NCBI RefSeq assembly: GCF_040054535.1
Contig: NC_090782.1
Span: 17,627,001-17,691,000, forward strand
Length of the DNA: 64,000 bases
From: Antennarius striatus
Taxonomy: Eukaryota; Chordata; Actinopteri; Lophiiformes; Antennariidae
Reading direction: 5' to 3'
A model generated the notes under the pieces. It ran no database searches and was not told the origin of the DNA. It was given only the letters and a program-made list of their open reading frames with translations. Positions within the stretch are counted from its first letter, which is position 1. Each line of letters starts with the position of its first letter. This document shows, piece by piece, positions 36,005 to 64,000 of this stretch. The translations under genes and the position numbers were made by a program.

Positions 36005-36018
36005 ATGGATAAAAACGA
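36005..36018 (+). other. mbd3: Candidate alternative first coding exon of mbd3
   Basis: ATGGATAAAAACGA is followed by a strong donor (gtaagt). The exon ends in phase 2, exactly as the standard first exon at 37623-37732 does, so it can splice to 38678. The product would begin MDKND-PSGKKFRSK and lack the first 36 residues of the methyl-binding domain. This resembles the short mammalian MBD3 isoform that drops most of the same segment. The purine-rich, CpG-containing flank supports a promoter, but no transcript evidence is available. Confidence 0.5.
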
Positions 36019-36299
36019 GTAAGTACATCATTCAAATTGCGTTAAACCCACCAGGAAGAGTATTAATTGTATCCGTAACGTTCAATGCGGGATGTGTCGT
36101 TAGCACAATATATTTAGGAAGTGTTTATCATCGATTAAGAGGTGCATTCGATGCTCTCGCTTTTGCAAATAGCAGTGCTGTACTGTTCACCCGTGATGTC
36201 GGTCTCCGGTAAAATCTTGGAGCGCTGATATTCGCCTGGTAATGTAGAACTAAGCATGGAGGCGATGAAACCCTGCGTCGGTCGTGTGATACACAGTAT

Positions 36300-36326
36300 A
36301 TATTTATATATATATATATATATATA
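36300..36326. repeat. (TA)n tract
   Basis: A short TA-rich tract in the interval between the two candidate mbd3 first exons. Confidence 0.85.
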
Positions 36327-36999
36327 CCTCGACATTGTTTGTAATAGAACAAAGCGGATTATATGTTCTGCATGGTTTTTATACACAATGCCTCCATAGA
36401 TGTATGCCATGCTTCTCACACGATGTCTGCGGTCAGTAAATAAGATCTACTTTGTTCATTCATAAACGCCGGGTCCAACTCTGAATGACAACGGCAGGCA
36501 TTGTGCTGAAGCGGCTCTCCGGTTTCACGCAACTAGCTTACATGAAACTTTGACGTTTTGCATTCTTAAGGAAGCCACAAGTGAACGGCGCTATTTTATT
36601 TCATCTGGTAGATTGAATTATTATGGGGGTGTCCATCAATACAATCGCATCTGCGTGAGTACTATTTATGGCCTATTTTTATCAGTAGACTAATTTATGT
36701 TTCTCGTAGTGTAACATGGAGACAAACGCTTGTCACTAATGTCAAAATGCAGAAAGGGAATATGAAACTTCCGGTACCACATTTTCAAAACAAAGCACGT
36801 TCTAAACCCCGTTTTTATAGGCTTTCAAAATGTGTCCTGTCACAAAGATAAACATCGCTACCTGATTTCGGTGTTACTGAAAGTACCGGGCTGAGTCTGG
36901 TAATTATAGAGAACCGGTCGAGTAATAAAACTTTATTTACTTTTTTAAAATTTAATCGTGCAATAATGTGGCTTTTTTCACTACATCCATCCACCTTCA

Positions 37000-37205
37000 C
37001 GTTGGTTTTCCTCGTACCAGGCAAGAGGGCAACAGAGGAAGACCAAAGAGAAGGTGGATGGATAGTGAGGGAAGACATGGAGGCATTTAATGTGAGAGAC
37101 GAGGATGCAGAAGTCCGGCAGACATGGAAAAGAATGACAACGCCGTGGCGACCCCTAACGAGACAAACAGAAAGGAAGAGAAAAAGAAAAAATGTCGAGG
37201 CTTTT
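37000..37205 (+). mobile_element. Fragment of a LINE ORF2 C-terminus
   Basis: Two frames together give a pattern common at the end of fish LINE polyproteins: GNRGRPKRRWMDS in one frame (about 37028-37068), then REDMEAFNVRDEDAEVRQ and TWKRMT in another (about 37069-37140), with [15 protein letters not shown] after it. The break between frames and a missing piece before WRPLT show decay. It lies between the two candidate mbd3 first exons. Recognition is from memory of the motif; the clade is not assigned. Confidence 0.6.
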
Positions 37206-37622
37206 TTAAATCTGAGCTCAAACTGAGTAGTGTGATATGAAGGCGCAATTAATTCAGGATAGATTAGTGCTTTTATTCTGAAGTCAAAAATGTAGTCCTT
37301 CCCGTCTTGTCCTAGCTGCCTCACAGCGGATGGACATCGTCGCGCGCTGTCCTGCGATATCCTTGCGGATGTAGCCTTCGTGCCCTGACAAGACAGGCAG
37401 GTAGTGATGTGGCTCAGGTCCGCGGCGGAACGATATGGGCGACGACAAAGAGATGAGATGTTGTTAGTAGGGAGATACCATTACTGAGGACGCATGTTGT
37501 AATATGGTCGAAACAAAAGCGCAAGCAGCAATAGACTTGCGATTTTAAGAAAATCGGTACATTTCATTAAATCCAGTCTGGTTATTAACTTTTAGCAGAT
37601 TTATAGGCTAATCGCGTGTGAA

Positions 37623-40600
37623 ATGGAGAAGAAAAGGTGGGATTGCACGGCTCTCCCCAAGGGCTGGAAAATGGAAGAAGTGACCAGAAAGTCGGGTTTG
37701 TCAGCTGGAAAGAGCGATGTCTATTATTTTAGGTACTAAACGCTTCCGAAACTTAAAAGATGAAAAAAAAAATACCCAGGTTTCAGACGGGAACAAAAGG
37801 ACTTAGTGGTCGCTATAAAGTTTGGGAGCCATCCAAGCCAATTCTTCTCACAAGTATTAGGTTTAGGAGTCTGAGCAGCCATGCAGGCTAGTTGTATTAG
37901 CTCACGCCTGTTAGGCCTTAATGAATGAAACTCCACTGTTTCTTCTCAGCTAATACTTTTTATTTCCAAATGAAGTGCATCAACGCCAGATTTGTTCTCG
38001 TTTAGCAGAGGAGAAGAACAAGATGAGGAACAGAGGCAAGAGAGGGGGGAGGCGGGTCGGTTGTATAGTCTGTGGTAGGCTAACTACAATCATAATGGTG
38101 TTAACTGTAGTATGTGGTGTCAGATAACATCTGCATGAGTTGGTAGCACGATTCCACCCACAGCTGTGCCTTTTGTTGCTCATTGCTCAGGTCACAGATA
38201 TTGTTGCTCCCACCACTGGAGTTACAATCTTTTCCATTCTGACACGCTTGGTAATGTTAGTGTTTCTATGTGTACATGATATTATTCACTGGTTAGTGTT
38301 GAGGTGTGCATTGCAATGTTTTAATAGATTCATCTTCTCAAGATACTAAAACATGTAGAGTTTGAAATTATAAACTGGGTTTAGGTAGAGTGTGCATCAA
38401 GATTACATTCATTTCACACTGTAACGTGATTTTTAGTGCCATTGTTTACTTGAATGTGCTCTGCCCTTGTTTTGCTCTGGACTTGTTGCATGTTGTGGTC
38501 CTTGTTTGCAGTGTGTGACGTGGTTTTTTTATTTTTTTTTTAAATGTGATCTGTTTGTTTCTTTTATCGTTTTTCTTCGTTTGAATCTCTGTCTTGATCT
38601 GTTCTGTTGGTGGCCTTTTTTAACCGATGAGATTATGTCAGTGATGTGGTTTCTTGTGTCTCTGCCTACCCCACCAGTCCATCTGGGAAGAAGTTTCGGA
38701 GCAAGCCTCAGCTGGCCCGTTACCTTGGTAACCAGATGGACCTCAGCTCCTTCGATTTTCGCACGGGAAAGATGCTGATGAGCAAGCTCAACAAGAACCG
38801 CCAGAGACTGCGTTACGATAACAATAACCAGAACAAGGTGAGACACACAGGTTTGTGCTTTGCAGGAGAAAACTATGTAATTAATAGTTAAGAGATTAAA
38901 TATTACTCGCAGACTAAAATGTTTTATAGCTTTGTTGCATATTTATAAAAATATGTTGTAAAGCAGTGGCATTGTGACGTCTTTACATAAGTTTCTTTAC
39001 ACTGTTTCATATTGACTTATTTAAATAATCATAGGCGCCTAACTATAATATCAATAGAATACTGTATACCCATCTTGAGTAACCCGGCTGATCCCATACT
39101 TTTTTAGCAAAAGTTTCTAGATACGAAATTGAAGTTGTATGTATGTCTTGTGCATCTACAGTATATTTGCATTGAAGTTAACAGATAGGTATCATCAACA
39201 CATCTGATGGCAGTGTGAATATGAGGCAGCAACATTCAAGCTATTTCTATTAGAGTTGGTAAATATTTGGACACAGGCCTCTAAAAGCTGCGGAACTGAG
39301 ACGTTTAATTGCAGGTTATGGATTAATGTGCTGCTCCTTCTCCTCTCTGTCTTCTCCTTTTCTCCACCATTCTTTGGTATTTTTAAGGGCAAACCTGACT
39401 TGAACACATCGCTTCCTGTCAGACAGACAGCCTCCATCTTCAAACAACCTGTTACTAAGGTTACGAACCACCCTAACAACAAAGTGAAGACGGATCCTCA
39501 GAAAGCCGTTGACCAGCCCAGACAGGTGAGCAGCTGTTCACGTCACCCCTTATAAACCAGGACACCTGATACTTCTTTTAAACTCTTTATTCCAGACATG
39601 AGTTTGAATATTTTGATAGAAGGTTTATTTATTTTTTTGGAGGTTTTTTTTTTTTTTTTTTTTTTTGGGTTGAGATTTTGCTGTCAAGTCTGTTTTAGGG
39701 ATTTTGTTGTTTTTTTTTATTAACAGCTTTTTTGGGAGAAGAAACTCAGTGGTCTAAATGCTTATGACATCGCAGAGGAGCTGGTTAAAACAATGGAGCT
39801 GCCAAAAGGCCTTCAAGGTAATATACTTAATAGAAAACATACAAAATATAAATACCGATTCATTAGGAAAACTTTTATTTTATTTTTTTGTTGCCTGAAT
39901 CAAAAAAACCCCATTGATTCAGAAAACTCATTATGCAGTTATAGATTTGAGCCTTTTTTTTTTTTTTTTTTGTAACTGTCTGTTTTGCCCCCCAGGCGTC
40001 GGTCCAGGCTGCACAGACAAGACTCTCCTGTCGGCCATCGCCAGCGCTCTGCACACCAGCGCTGCTCCCATCACCGGTCAGCTGTCAGCCGCCGTGGAGA
40101 AGAACCCAGGAGTGTGGCTCAACACAGCTCAGCCTCTATGCAAGGCCTTCATAGTCACAGATGAGGACATCAGGTCGGTGAACACCCCCACACACGTGGC
40201 TCCTGTCTGTCTTGATGTATTACAGCCTGACTGGTCATTGCTTCTGCCAACGGCAGCAATCTTGAGGGCAGTCAGTGTCCCTCCTCTGAGTCAAACGTTT
40301 CATCCTATCATCTGTTAAACAAGTCATTCTCAGAGCTTACAGTATATTTTAAAATGGTCTTGTTTTAAAATCTATTTCATCCAGTATTTGTTTAATGCTT
40401 TAAAGATTAAATTCACTTTATTCATCCCCAGTGGGGAAGTTCTATTTAATCTTTAAATCTCTTTAATTATAAAGCACAGTAACTATGAAAGTTCTGGGTT
40501 CCAAAATTTGAGTTTTTTTGTGCCTTTTTGATCATCGTTGATTCACTCAAAGGTAGAGTAGGTGAGTGTTGAAGTTATACAATCCACAAGGGGCAACTTT

Positions 40601-40829
40601 TCAAAAAGCCCCAATATGTATTGCGTTCTGATTCTGTTGTAACTGCCAACTGTAAAAGGTTCCTGTTGTGTTGGTGTGAAGGAAACAGGAGGAGTTGGTG
40701 TACAGTGTGAGGAAAAGGCTGGAGGAAGCACTGATGGCTGATATGTTAGCCCACGTGGAGGAGGCTACCAGCGACGGCGAGGCTCTGAAGGAGGAGGGCA
40801 ACGGCAGTGAAGACATGGAGAGCGTATAG
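37623..40829 (+). CDS. mbd3: Methyl-CpG-binding domain protein 3 (NuRD subunit)
   Basis: Core subunit of the NuRD chromatin-remodelling and deacetylase complex. Exons 37623-37732, 38678-38837, 39388-39525, 39727-39817, 39996-40173 and 40682-40829 (stop included) give 274 residues (human 291). The MBD spans about residues 1-70 (KRWDCTALPKGWKMEEVTRK, SPSGKKFRSKPQLARYLG). The middle part carries QTASIFKQPVTKVTNH and DPQKAVDQPRQLFWEKKLSG. The C-terminal MBD2/3 domain has VGPGCTDKTLLSAIASALHT, CKAFIVTDEDIR and a coiled coil KQEELVYSVRKRLEEALM. The tail is short (NGSEDMESV) compared with the long acidic tail of mammalian MBD3. Residues K30 and Y34 are the methyl-binding type, unlike mammalian H30/F34. 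It follows uqcr11 on the same strand, as in human. Confidence 0.95.
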
Positions 40830-42590
40830 CAGAGGTTGGTGGATAGAACAGAAGAATCAGTAACTCTTGTTTCCAATTTTTAATCAGGAAAACATTCTCA
40901 GTTAATTTACAAGTAATTTTTGAAAATACGTGCATGTTTGCTTCGATTAAACGTCAGGCAAGTTTGGTACTTAGTTTATGTATTCGTCCACATTATTACC
41001 GATGCGAAAATTGAAATTCCAACTACATTGACGTTTAGGCCTGATCCTAATTTTGCCCCTCAAAACAGATTAATGAGAGGCTGTGGCTAAAATCTGCATC
41101 AAGAAAATCTGAAGCCACTGATTCTTCATGTCATCAGTGGATACGTTATAGATAAGTTAGGTGTCTCACTTCCACAGCAGATTGGCAGCAGATTTCTTTT
41201 CTGAGTTCAGGTTCAATGCCTGTATACAAGCCTGTTGAAGAGAGGGGTACAGGCAGGTTCTGGGGGTATTACACTTAGGCCTTAGTGTTGGTTTATTATA
41301 ATTGGGCATCTGTTTTGGGTCAGCAGTTGAAAAGCAGCGGAGTTCCTGGTTTATTTATAGTTTTTAAGGAAACGATGAAGAAAAGTACTTTTTACTTTCC
41401 TTTAATTTTCTTTTTCTCATTTCTCTTGTAGGTTTTTGTGAATGCTGGGTGGGTTTGTTCAAACCCCGCACACATCCAGACATGAACACTAGGAGCCCTA
41501 CAGCAGTCCAGTCCTGAAACTGTCTCCTTACTCCCTGTGTCCAACATCAACCCTAACCTGACTTCACGTCCCGTTCAACCCAAAGTATCGTGTTCTTCCC
41601 GGGAACCCTTGGGAGTCTCAAACGCGTTTATTCATCAGCAACGCCGCCGGATGGGACTCTAACTGCAACGGCAGTGAACAAATCACTCGATATGTTTCTG
41701 AACTGAATCGATTTTTCACGTAGAAATTTTAAAATGTCGAACATGCAATTATGGAAAAGAAAAAAAAAGCAGCTTATCTACATTTTGTCAAATAGAGTGT
41801 TTTAAGGATGAACATATTTTATACTAAAAAGCTTTGAATGGATCCGTATTTTTTGGGACAATCTCGTCAATTCCGAACGGTTTGTGTCAACTAAAGGTCA
41901 GCCTGGGTGCTTTTCCTTCGTGCAAATTTGCAATGAATGTTCTGTACTTAAGTTTTCTTTCAGGTGCACCACATGATCTGGAATCTCTTGTACGTCTGTT
42001 TGAGCCACATCTTGCCAGGTTTTCCTGTGAGGCAGTATTGATCAACGAGGAGATAAATCATTTTTAAATCAGACGTTGAGGTTTTTGTATTTTACTGTAA
42101 ACGAGTTAAATCATGTTTACAACAAAACACAAAGTAAAATGTACAAAAGGCAGGACATGAAACTTTCTCTGTTATACAGTTATTACTATTTTTAGCTGTC
42201 CTTGTCAGAGGTGCTTAAACAGAAATCGTGAAGCAATGCTGATAAGTGCCAAGGCTTTGTTTCTGTCAGGTTCAGTTTAACGTTTCGATGTTACCACACA
42301 CGCTGCCTCCTCCTGAACCCACGCACATAATTGGTGACAAAGAAAATGGCAGTGACGGCATATTTTTAACGTCTCTTCATGTATCTGTGGAGTAATGATT
42401 TTATATTTTTGTTTGTAAAGGAATTATCAGTGATTAATGTGTCAGGCCCAAAATTGTGTAAAGCTGTGTCCATCACACTGATTGCTGAGATGAATTTGAT
42501 TGTATTACTTATTAAAATGAGTCGGTATATGATAAATTCTTCTGCTGTGTTAATTTCTTTAATATTAAAACTGTATTAAATGCTTTTCTG
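40830..42590 (+). other. mbd3: mbd3 3' untranslated region
   Basis: No further coding exon is seen after the stop at 40827-40829. A possible 3' UTR intron runs from about 40835 to the acceptor at 41430 (tctcttgtag). Candidate poly(A) signals ATTAAA lie at 42564-42569 and 42575-42580. Another AATAAA near 43088 lies beyond the first exon of the downstream myosin, so read-through would overlap that gene. Confidence 0.5.
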
Positions 42591-42808
42591 TGGCGCTGCA
42601 CGTTCACGAGGGGAAAACCTCTCCTTCCAATCACTGGATCATCCTTCAGATTAACAGTTAACTCGTCAGTCCTCATGCCTCTGAGCCTGGACAAAGTGCA
42701 ACACACCGGTGCAGTCAGCAGGACGCAGGAGGTTCTCTGCTGGGGGATGCAGCCGTGACTAGATGTCACCTCTTATATTTTTGCTTTTTTCCTTTTTAAA
42801 TGATTGAG

Positions 42809-54939
<12,131 letters not shown>

Positions 54940-57900
54940 AGAGCAGGACGATTATTCTCTTCAGTAGCAAATACTATAATGTTTTGGGCTAATCTGACTT
55001 CCACATATCTAATTCGGAATTAAAATATCTTCTACAATCATAATTTTCATAATTAAATGAAGCTTTTTTTTCTTGATATTTTATTGGAAGCAGAAACAAT
55101 GAAACTGCAGTTCCAGTAACTTCAACCCCCAATAAGAACAACCAGAATAAAAAAACCCAAAAAATTAGAAACATCTTGTGTATAAAAATTTTTTCATGCG
55201 AGTACTTTGTACCACTACACATCATCAGTAATACATATTTATATATTCACAAACATTTAAAAACAAGGACATATCAAAATAAAGGAGACAACAATTCGCA
55301 CATTAAATAATTATGCGTGCTGGCACTAATTTTATATATATATACACAATTTTTATTAGTGTTTTTATTTTCTTGTTCCTATCATGCACCATTTCTGGAA
55401 GTTCAGGCCTGGTGCCACTGTGCAGGTGTCCCAGTGTGTGGCCCGGTCAGCAGGACAGAACAGATCATGCATGTCTGTCCACTTGGCATCTGTGTGCTTT
55501 TCATTGTGCTTCAAATGTTTGTCCTCATCCTGAACTGGATGTTCCTGTCCCACATACCAGACCAACAAAACAACAGGCAGATTGAGCCTTTGGAACATTA
55601 CCTTCAACTATCATTGTCAACAGCAATAAAGATTTTTTTTTTTTCGTGGCATTACCAGTTATTTGAAAGATGTGTACCTGCTATTTTACGTTAGTAAAAG
55701 AATGTGCAGATGGCAACTTGAAAAAAGACCTTGCACACATCGGAGTGACATAGCTTGCTCGGTTTAACGGGCAGTCTGTCATTTTTATTGTCTATATGAA
55801 AACCTTGTTTATTGAAATCAAACTAGATTTGTGCAAATCTCTCCAGTGTGTACACAGCCCTCTTATAACTTCCAATAATAGCTACATACCAGATTGGGCA
55901 CCCACGCACACGTATTACCCAACTGTTCAGTCACTCAGAGCAAAATTTGAATCTATAAAAGAGCAGCAAACTTCACTTCATGCGGTCTGACATGTTTGTC
56001 ATGCCCAATGTATTTACAGTCTGCACCTATCGATTCCACTCTTCCACATTACTTTCCTCTCTGCTGAGAAACAAATTTAAATCTCTAATCACCTCTTGTA
56101 TAGCTGTGATATTTGGCCCATTACAATAAACAACATTTACGACATATCAGACAAACACTTGTTCTGATATAAGAATAATCCACAATGTAAACATAAGACT
56201 TCCTCAGATAATGACTCCTCTACGTAGATCCGATACATCATATGCATAGAGTTCAGTTCCTAGGCCTTGTTGAAAAGAGGGAGTCTGTCAAACTTATGAT
56301 CTGAAGTGCTTTGTGGGTAAAAGCCCTCATCTGTGGTGGCCGACCCAGACAAAAAAAAACACCTTGTCATTATTAAACCTAGACTCGTCTTTTCTCACCT
56401 GGATGCTTCCCTGTTCACAGCAAACATATACACCTCACAGATACATAAACTCTTCCATCATTTAAAAACAGCATTCATCAAAATAGACGTTGAATTAAGA
56501 GTCATGCTTAAAAGTGAGCAGTTGATACAAAACAATTTTCATTTCACATGAGAGTTCTTTGTTATTTAAGACATAAAGTGAACCACGTGTGTGTTTCATG
56601 TCATTCCATAAGTAATAAAACTAAATATCAGAGATTGGATGTGCTATAATGGGTGCAGCCATGACCCCTGTGCTTCTAAGTCTTCACGCTGCATTTCTTC
56701 CAGAGTGTAAGCCCTCTTTTAAATGTCAACACCAGACCTGCTTCTGGATCTTTAGGGGTCATGAACGGTGCGTTAATGGTTTCTGCTCTCCTTAAGGAGC
56801 AAGGCGTGACATTTTGACACTTTTTTTTTTAATCATCTCCTACATGCAAGGTTTGATTCTCTAACTTATTTTTTAATGCCCCCATTAAAAACACATCATC
56901 CTGACACTATAAGGAAGCTTCCACATTCATTGCTGTAAGTGTATATTTCATTTGTTCTGACTGAAACATGAACATTATTTTTTGACATCACATTAAATTT
57001 AGCAGCTAATTGTGGTCAAATAGTCAGTTTACCAAAATGTGAGTAAATGAAAGCTTCTGGATGCGCATACAGCAAGAATGGACTGAATTAGTGGACATCT
57101 TATGTTCACCAGTTCAACTTGTGAAATTAATAATATTTGCATATTCATGTCTTGTAAGGGAGAAGGAGCAGATTTAAAAGCATATCAGTGTGGTCTGACA
57201 TACAAAAACCACCTCAGAGACATATTAAATATTTTTTCAACTCATGGGGGGGGGGGTGTTCAGGAATAAGAGGTAGCGGTCATGTTTCGCTTCTTCTGTC
57301 GTGCTCCTCTCAGACAACCAGTAGTGGGTTTCTCTATGGAATGTCTGCAGCACTGTAATGCAAAACTACTGAAATGACCATCAAAGATATAATAGAAATT
57401 GTCTTAAAAGTCAAAGACACAGTTCTAAATATGTGTGTCCTCACTGTGTTATTCTGAGCTTGTAATGGCTTCCTGTGATAACATCTGAGGGCAACATGAG
57501 GGGTCACAGGAGGTCAACATCTCACAAACACGCTCACACATTAGGAGCTTCACAAGCTCGAAGATGCAGATCACACATTTACACTCATAAAGCAATCGTT
57601 CTCACGCGTGTGTGTTCCTGAAGGCGTGTCTTCATCAGCTCAGCGTCGCTATTCAATCGCTATAGAGTAGGAGGCAGACAGACTGTACGAGGGTCAACGA
57701 GACAGAAGGCATAAGGGTGTCAGGCAGTGTGCTCTCTGTCACAGGGTAGACAGACGTGAAAACAGACAAGGACAGTCATTCAAGTACCACATGTCCACCC
57801 AATAATCCTCTAGAGAATTAAATATATATCTGCTTAGGTAGATTCTCATCCATCCAGTCCAAACAACTGGACTTCAAGACAGAATTTCAAACCTCGGAAA

Positions 57901-58606
57901 GAAGTCCAGTTGTTTCTGATTTAGACTTTGAGGATTAATTTATGTCCCTCATATATTATATTTATAAATCTAATTATAAAGAATGCAGTAAATAAATATT
58001 TAGTACTACCTTAACTACATAGTGCTTAGTTCCCCGTTCTTCACGCTCATTATTTGGAATGTTGAGGCCTTGCAGCCACTTAATGGATCAGCTAGACGGT
58101 TGGTCCTGTTGTGCTTATGGCTGGTCTCGGCGTATTTCAGCAATAATTTGTTGGCACTTGCGGTCCCTTCTGTATGTGGGTGCAAGCCAGGGAAGGGTGA
58201 GAGGAACTGGAAAGTAGAAGAGCTCAGACATCTTGAGGTGGGGACACAAAAAGAGAATCATGTATAGGTTAGATGAGATTCTTCTCACCCTAGCCTGTCA
58301 ATGCGAGTGTGGAATGATCCCCCTCTATGGATAGAGGAGCGCTAATAGATGCTCTATGATTTAAATCTATGCATTGTTCATCAAAAGAACGGCTGATTAT
58401 ATCTGCAACAAATGGTTTAGCATTGTGTCCTTTCCACTGAAATGAATATATTTACAGCACTGGATGTGTGAGACTGTTGTCTGTGCTTTTCCAACACTGG
58501 ATCATCTGGGCAGTGGATAGCAGTGGCTCAGGGGGAGCTCTGGGGCAGTTGGTGGCCACGTCTGATTGAGCCTCAGACGGGGTGGTTTTAAATTCTCTCG
58601 GGTTTC
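54940..58606. other. Region between converging genes, probably 3' UTRs
   Basis: The myosin (+) ends at 54939 and unc13a (-) ends at 58607, so this 3.7-kb stretch lies tail to tail. For the myosin, ATTAAA at 55052-55057 is a possible poly(A) signal. For unc13a, several - strand AATAAA signals exist, for example the complement of 55080-55085, so its 3' UTR may be long. The region has no recognised coding exon, RNA gene or intact element. A 15-bp inverted repeat with 25-nt loop lies at 57861-57915. An 80-codon - strand frame (55365-55607) is discussed as a finding. Confidence 0.5.
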
Positions 58607-63775
<5,169 letters not shown>

Positions 63776-64000
63776 CTAAAGCACACGGACAGAGGCAGAA
63801 GGGAAACCAGATTAAATCCCACAATATAAAAGTTAAAAGAATAATTCAGCGCTGCAAAGACAGTTTGAATAATTGATTCCTATCTTGAGTCTGTTTGTGG
63901 TAAATTATTTATTAACGCTCACAAACTTTTTTTTTTTTTGGTACCGATAGTCTATTCTTATTCTAATCTTAATGTTTGTAGGTTAAAAAAAAAGTGAATG

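Noticed and set aside
36966-37226. 86-codon frame considered as an mbd3 exon or small gene
   Set aside because: It resembles a frameshifted LINE C-terminus, so it was annotated as a mobile-element fragment.

Overview
This window is teleost fish nuclear DNA, probably from a spiny-rayed (percomorph-type) species; the genus cannot be told. It holds multi-exon vertebrate genes with GT-AG introns, many CA/GT microsatellites, and fish-type retroelements (an L2-clade LINE, a Penelope-like element, a LINE C-terminal remnant). Nothing prokaryotic or viral was seen.

Layout, left to right. 1-5450: upstream DNA with no recognised gene. 5480-32550 (+): tcf3 (E2A/E12 bHLH transcription factor), with a CpG-rich 5' region, coding exons from 9004 to 28717 and a long 3' UTR. 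32896-34641 (+): uqcr11, a 60-residue respiratory complex III subunit with a Penelope-like remnant in its only intron. 36005-42590 (+): mbd3, the NuRD methyl-CpG-binding-domain protein, with a second, phase-compatible first exon 1.6 kb upstream of the standard one. 42809-54939 (+): a complete 35-exon class V myosin, about 1,659 residues. 54940-58606: a gene-free stretch between converging genes, probably 3' UTR. 58607-63775 (-): the last five visible coding exons of unc13a (end of the MUN domain plus the C2C domain), continuing beyond the right edge. A tRNA-Lys(TTT) gene sits on the + strand inside an unc13a intron.

The order tcf3 - uqcr11 - mbd3, all on one strand, matches the arrangement I know from human 19p13.3. 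Human 19p has no myosin V there, but human 15q21 (TCF12, MYO5A, MYO5C, UNC13C) and 18q21 (TCF4, MBD1/MBD2, MYO5B) carry the matching families. The myosin here is therefore a good candidate for the missing whole-genome-duplication partner (ohnologue) on the TCF3/MBD3/UNC13A chromosome. This is the most interesting object in the window.

The genes are not an operon. Their shared theme is ancient linkage: two nuclear regulators (tcf3, mbd3), a housekeeping mitochondrial subunit, and two vesicle-traffic proteins (myosin V, Unc13a). Several transcripts carry in-frame optional segments: a 54-nt cassette exon and several tandem acceptors in tcf3, an alternative first exon in mbd3, an 81-nt stop-free intron in the myosin, and a 57-nt exon in unc13a. 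Exon edges were set by hand from GT/AG sites, reading phase and remembered family sequences. No alignment or transcript data were available.
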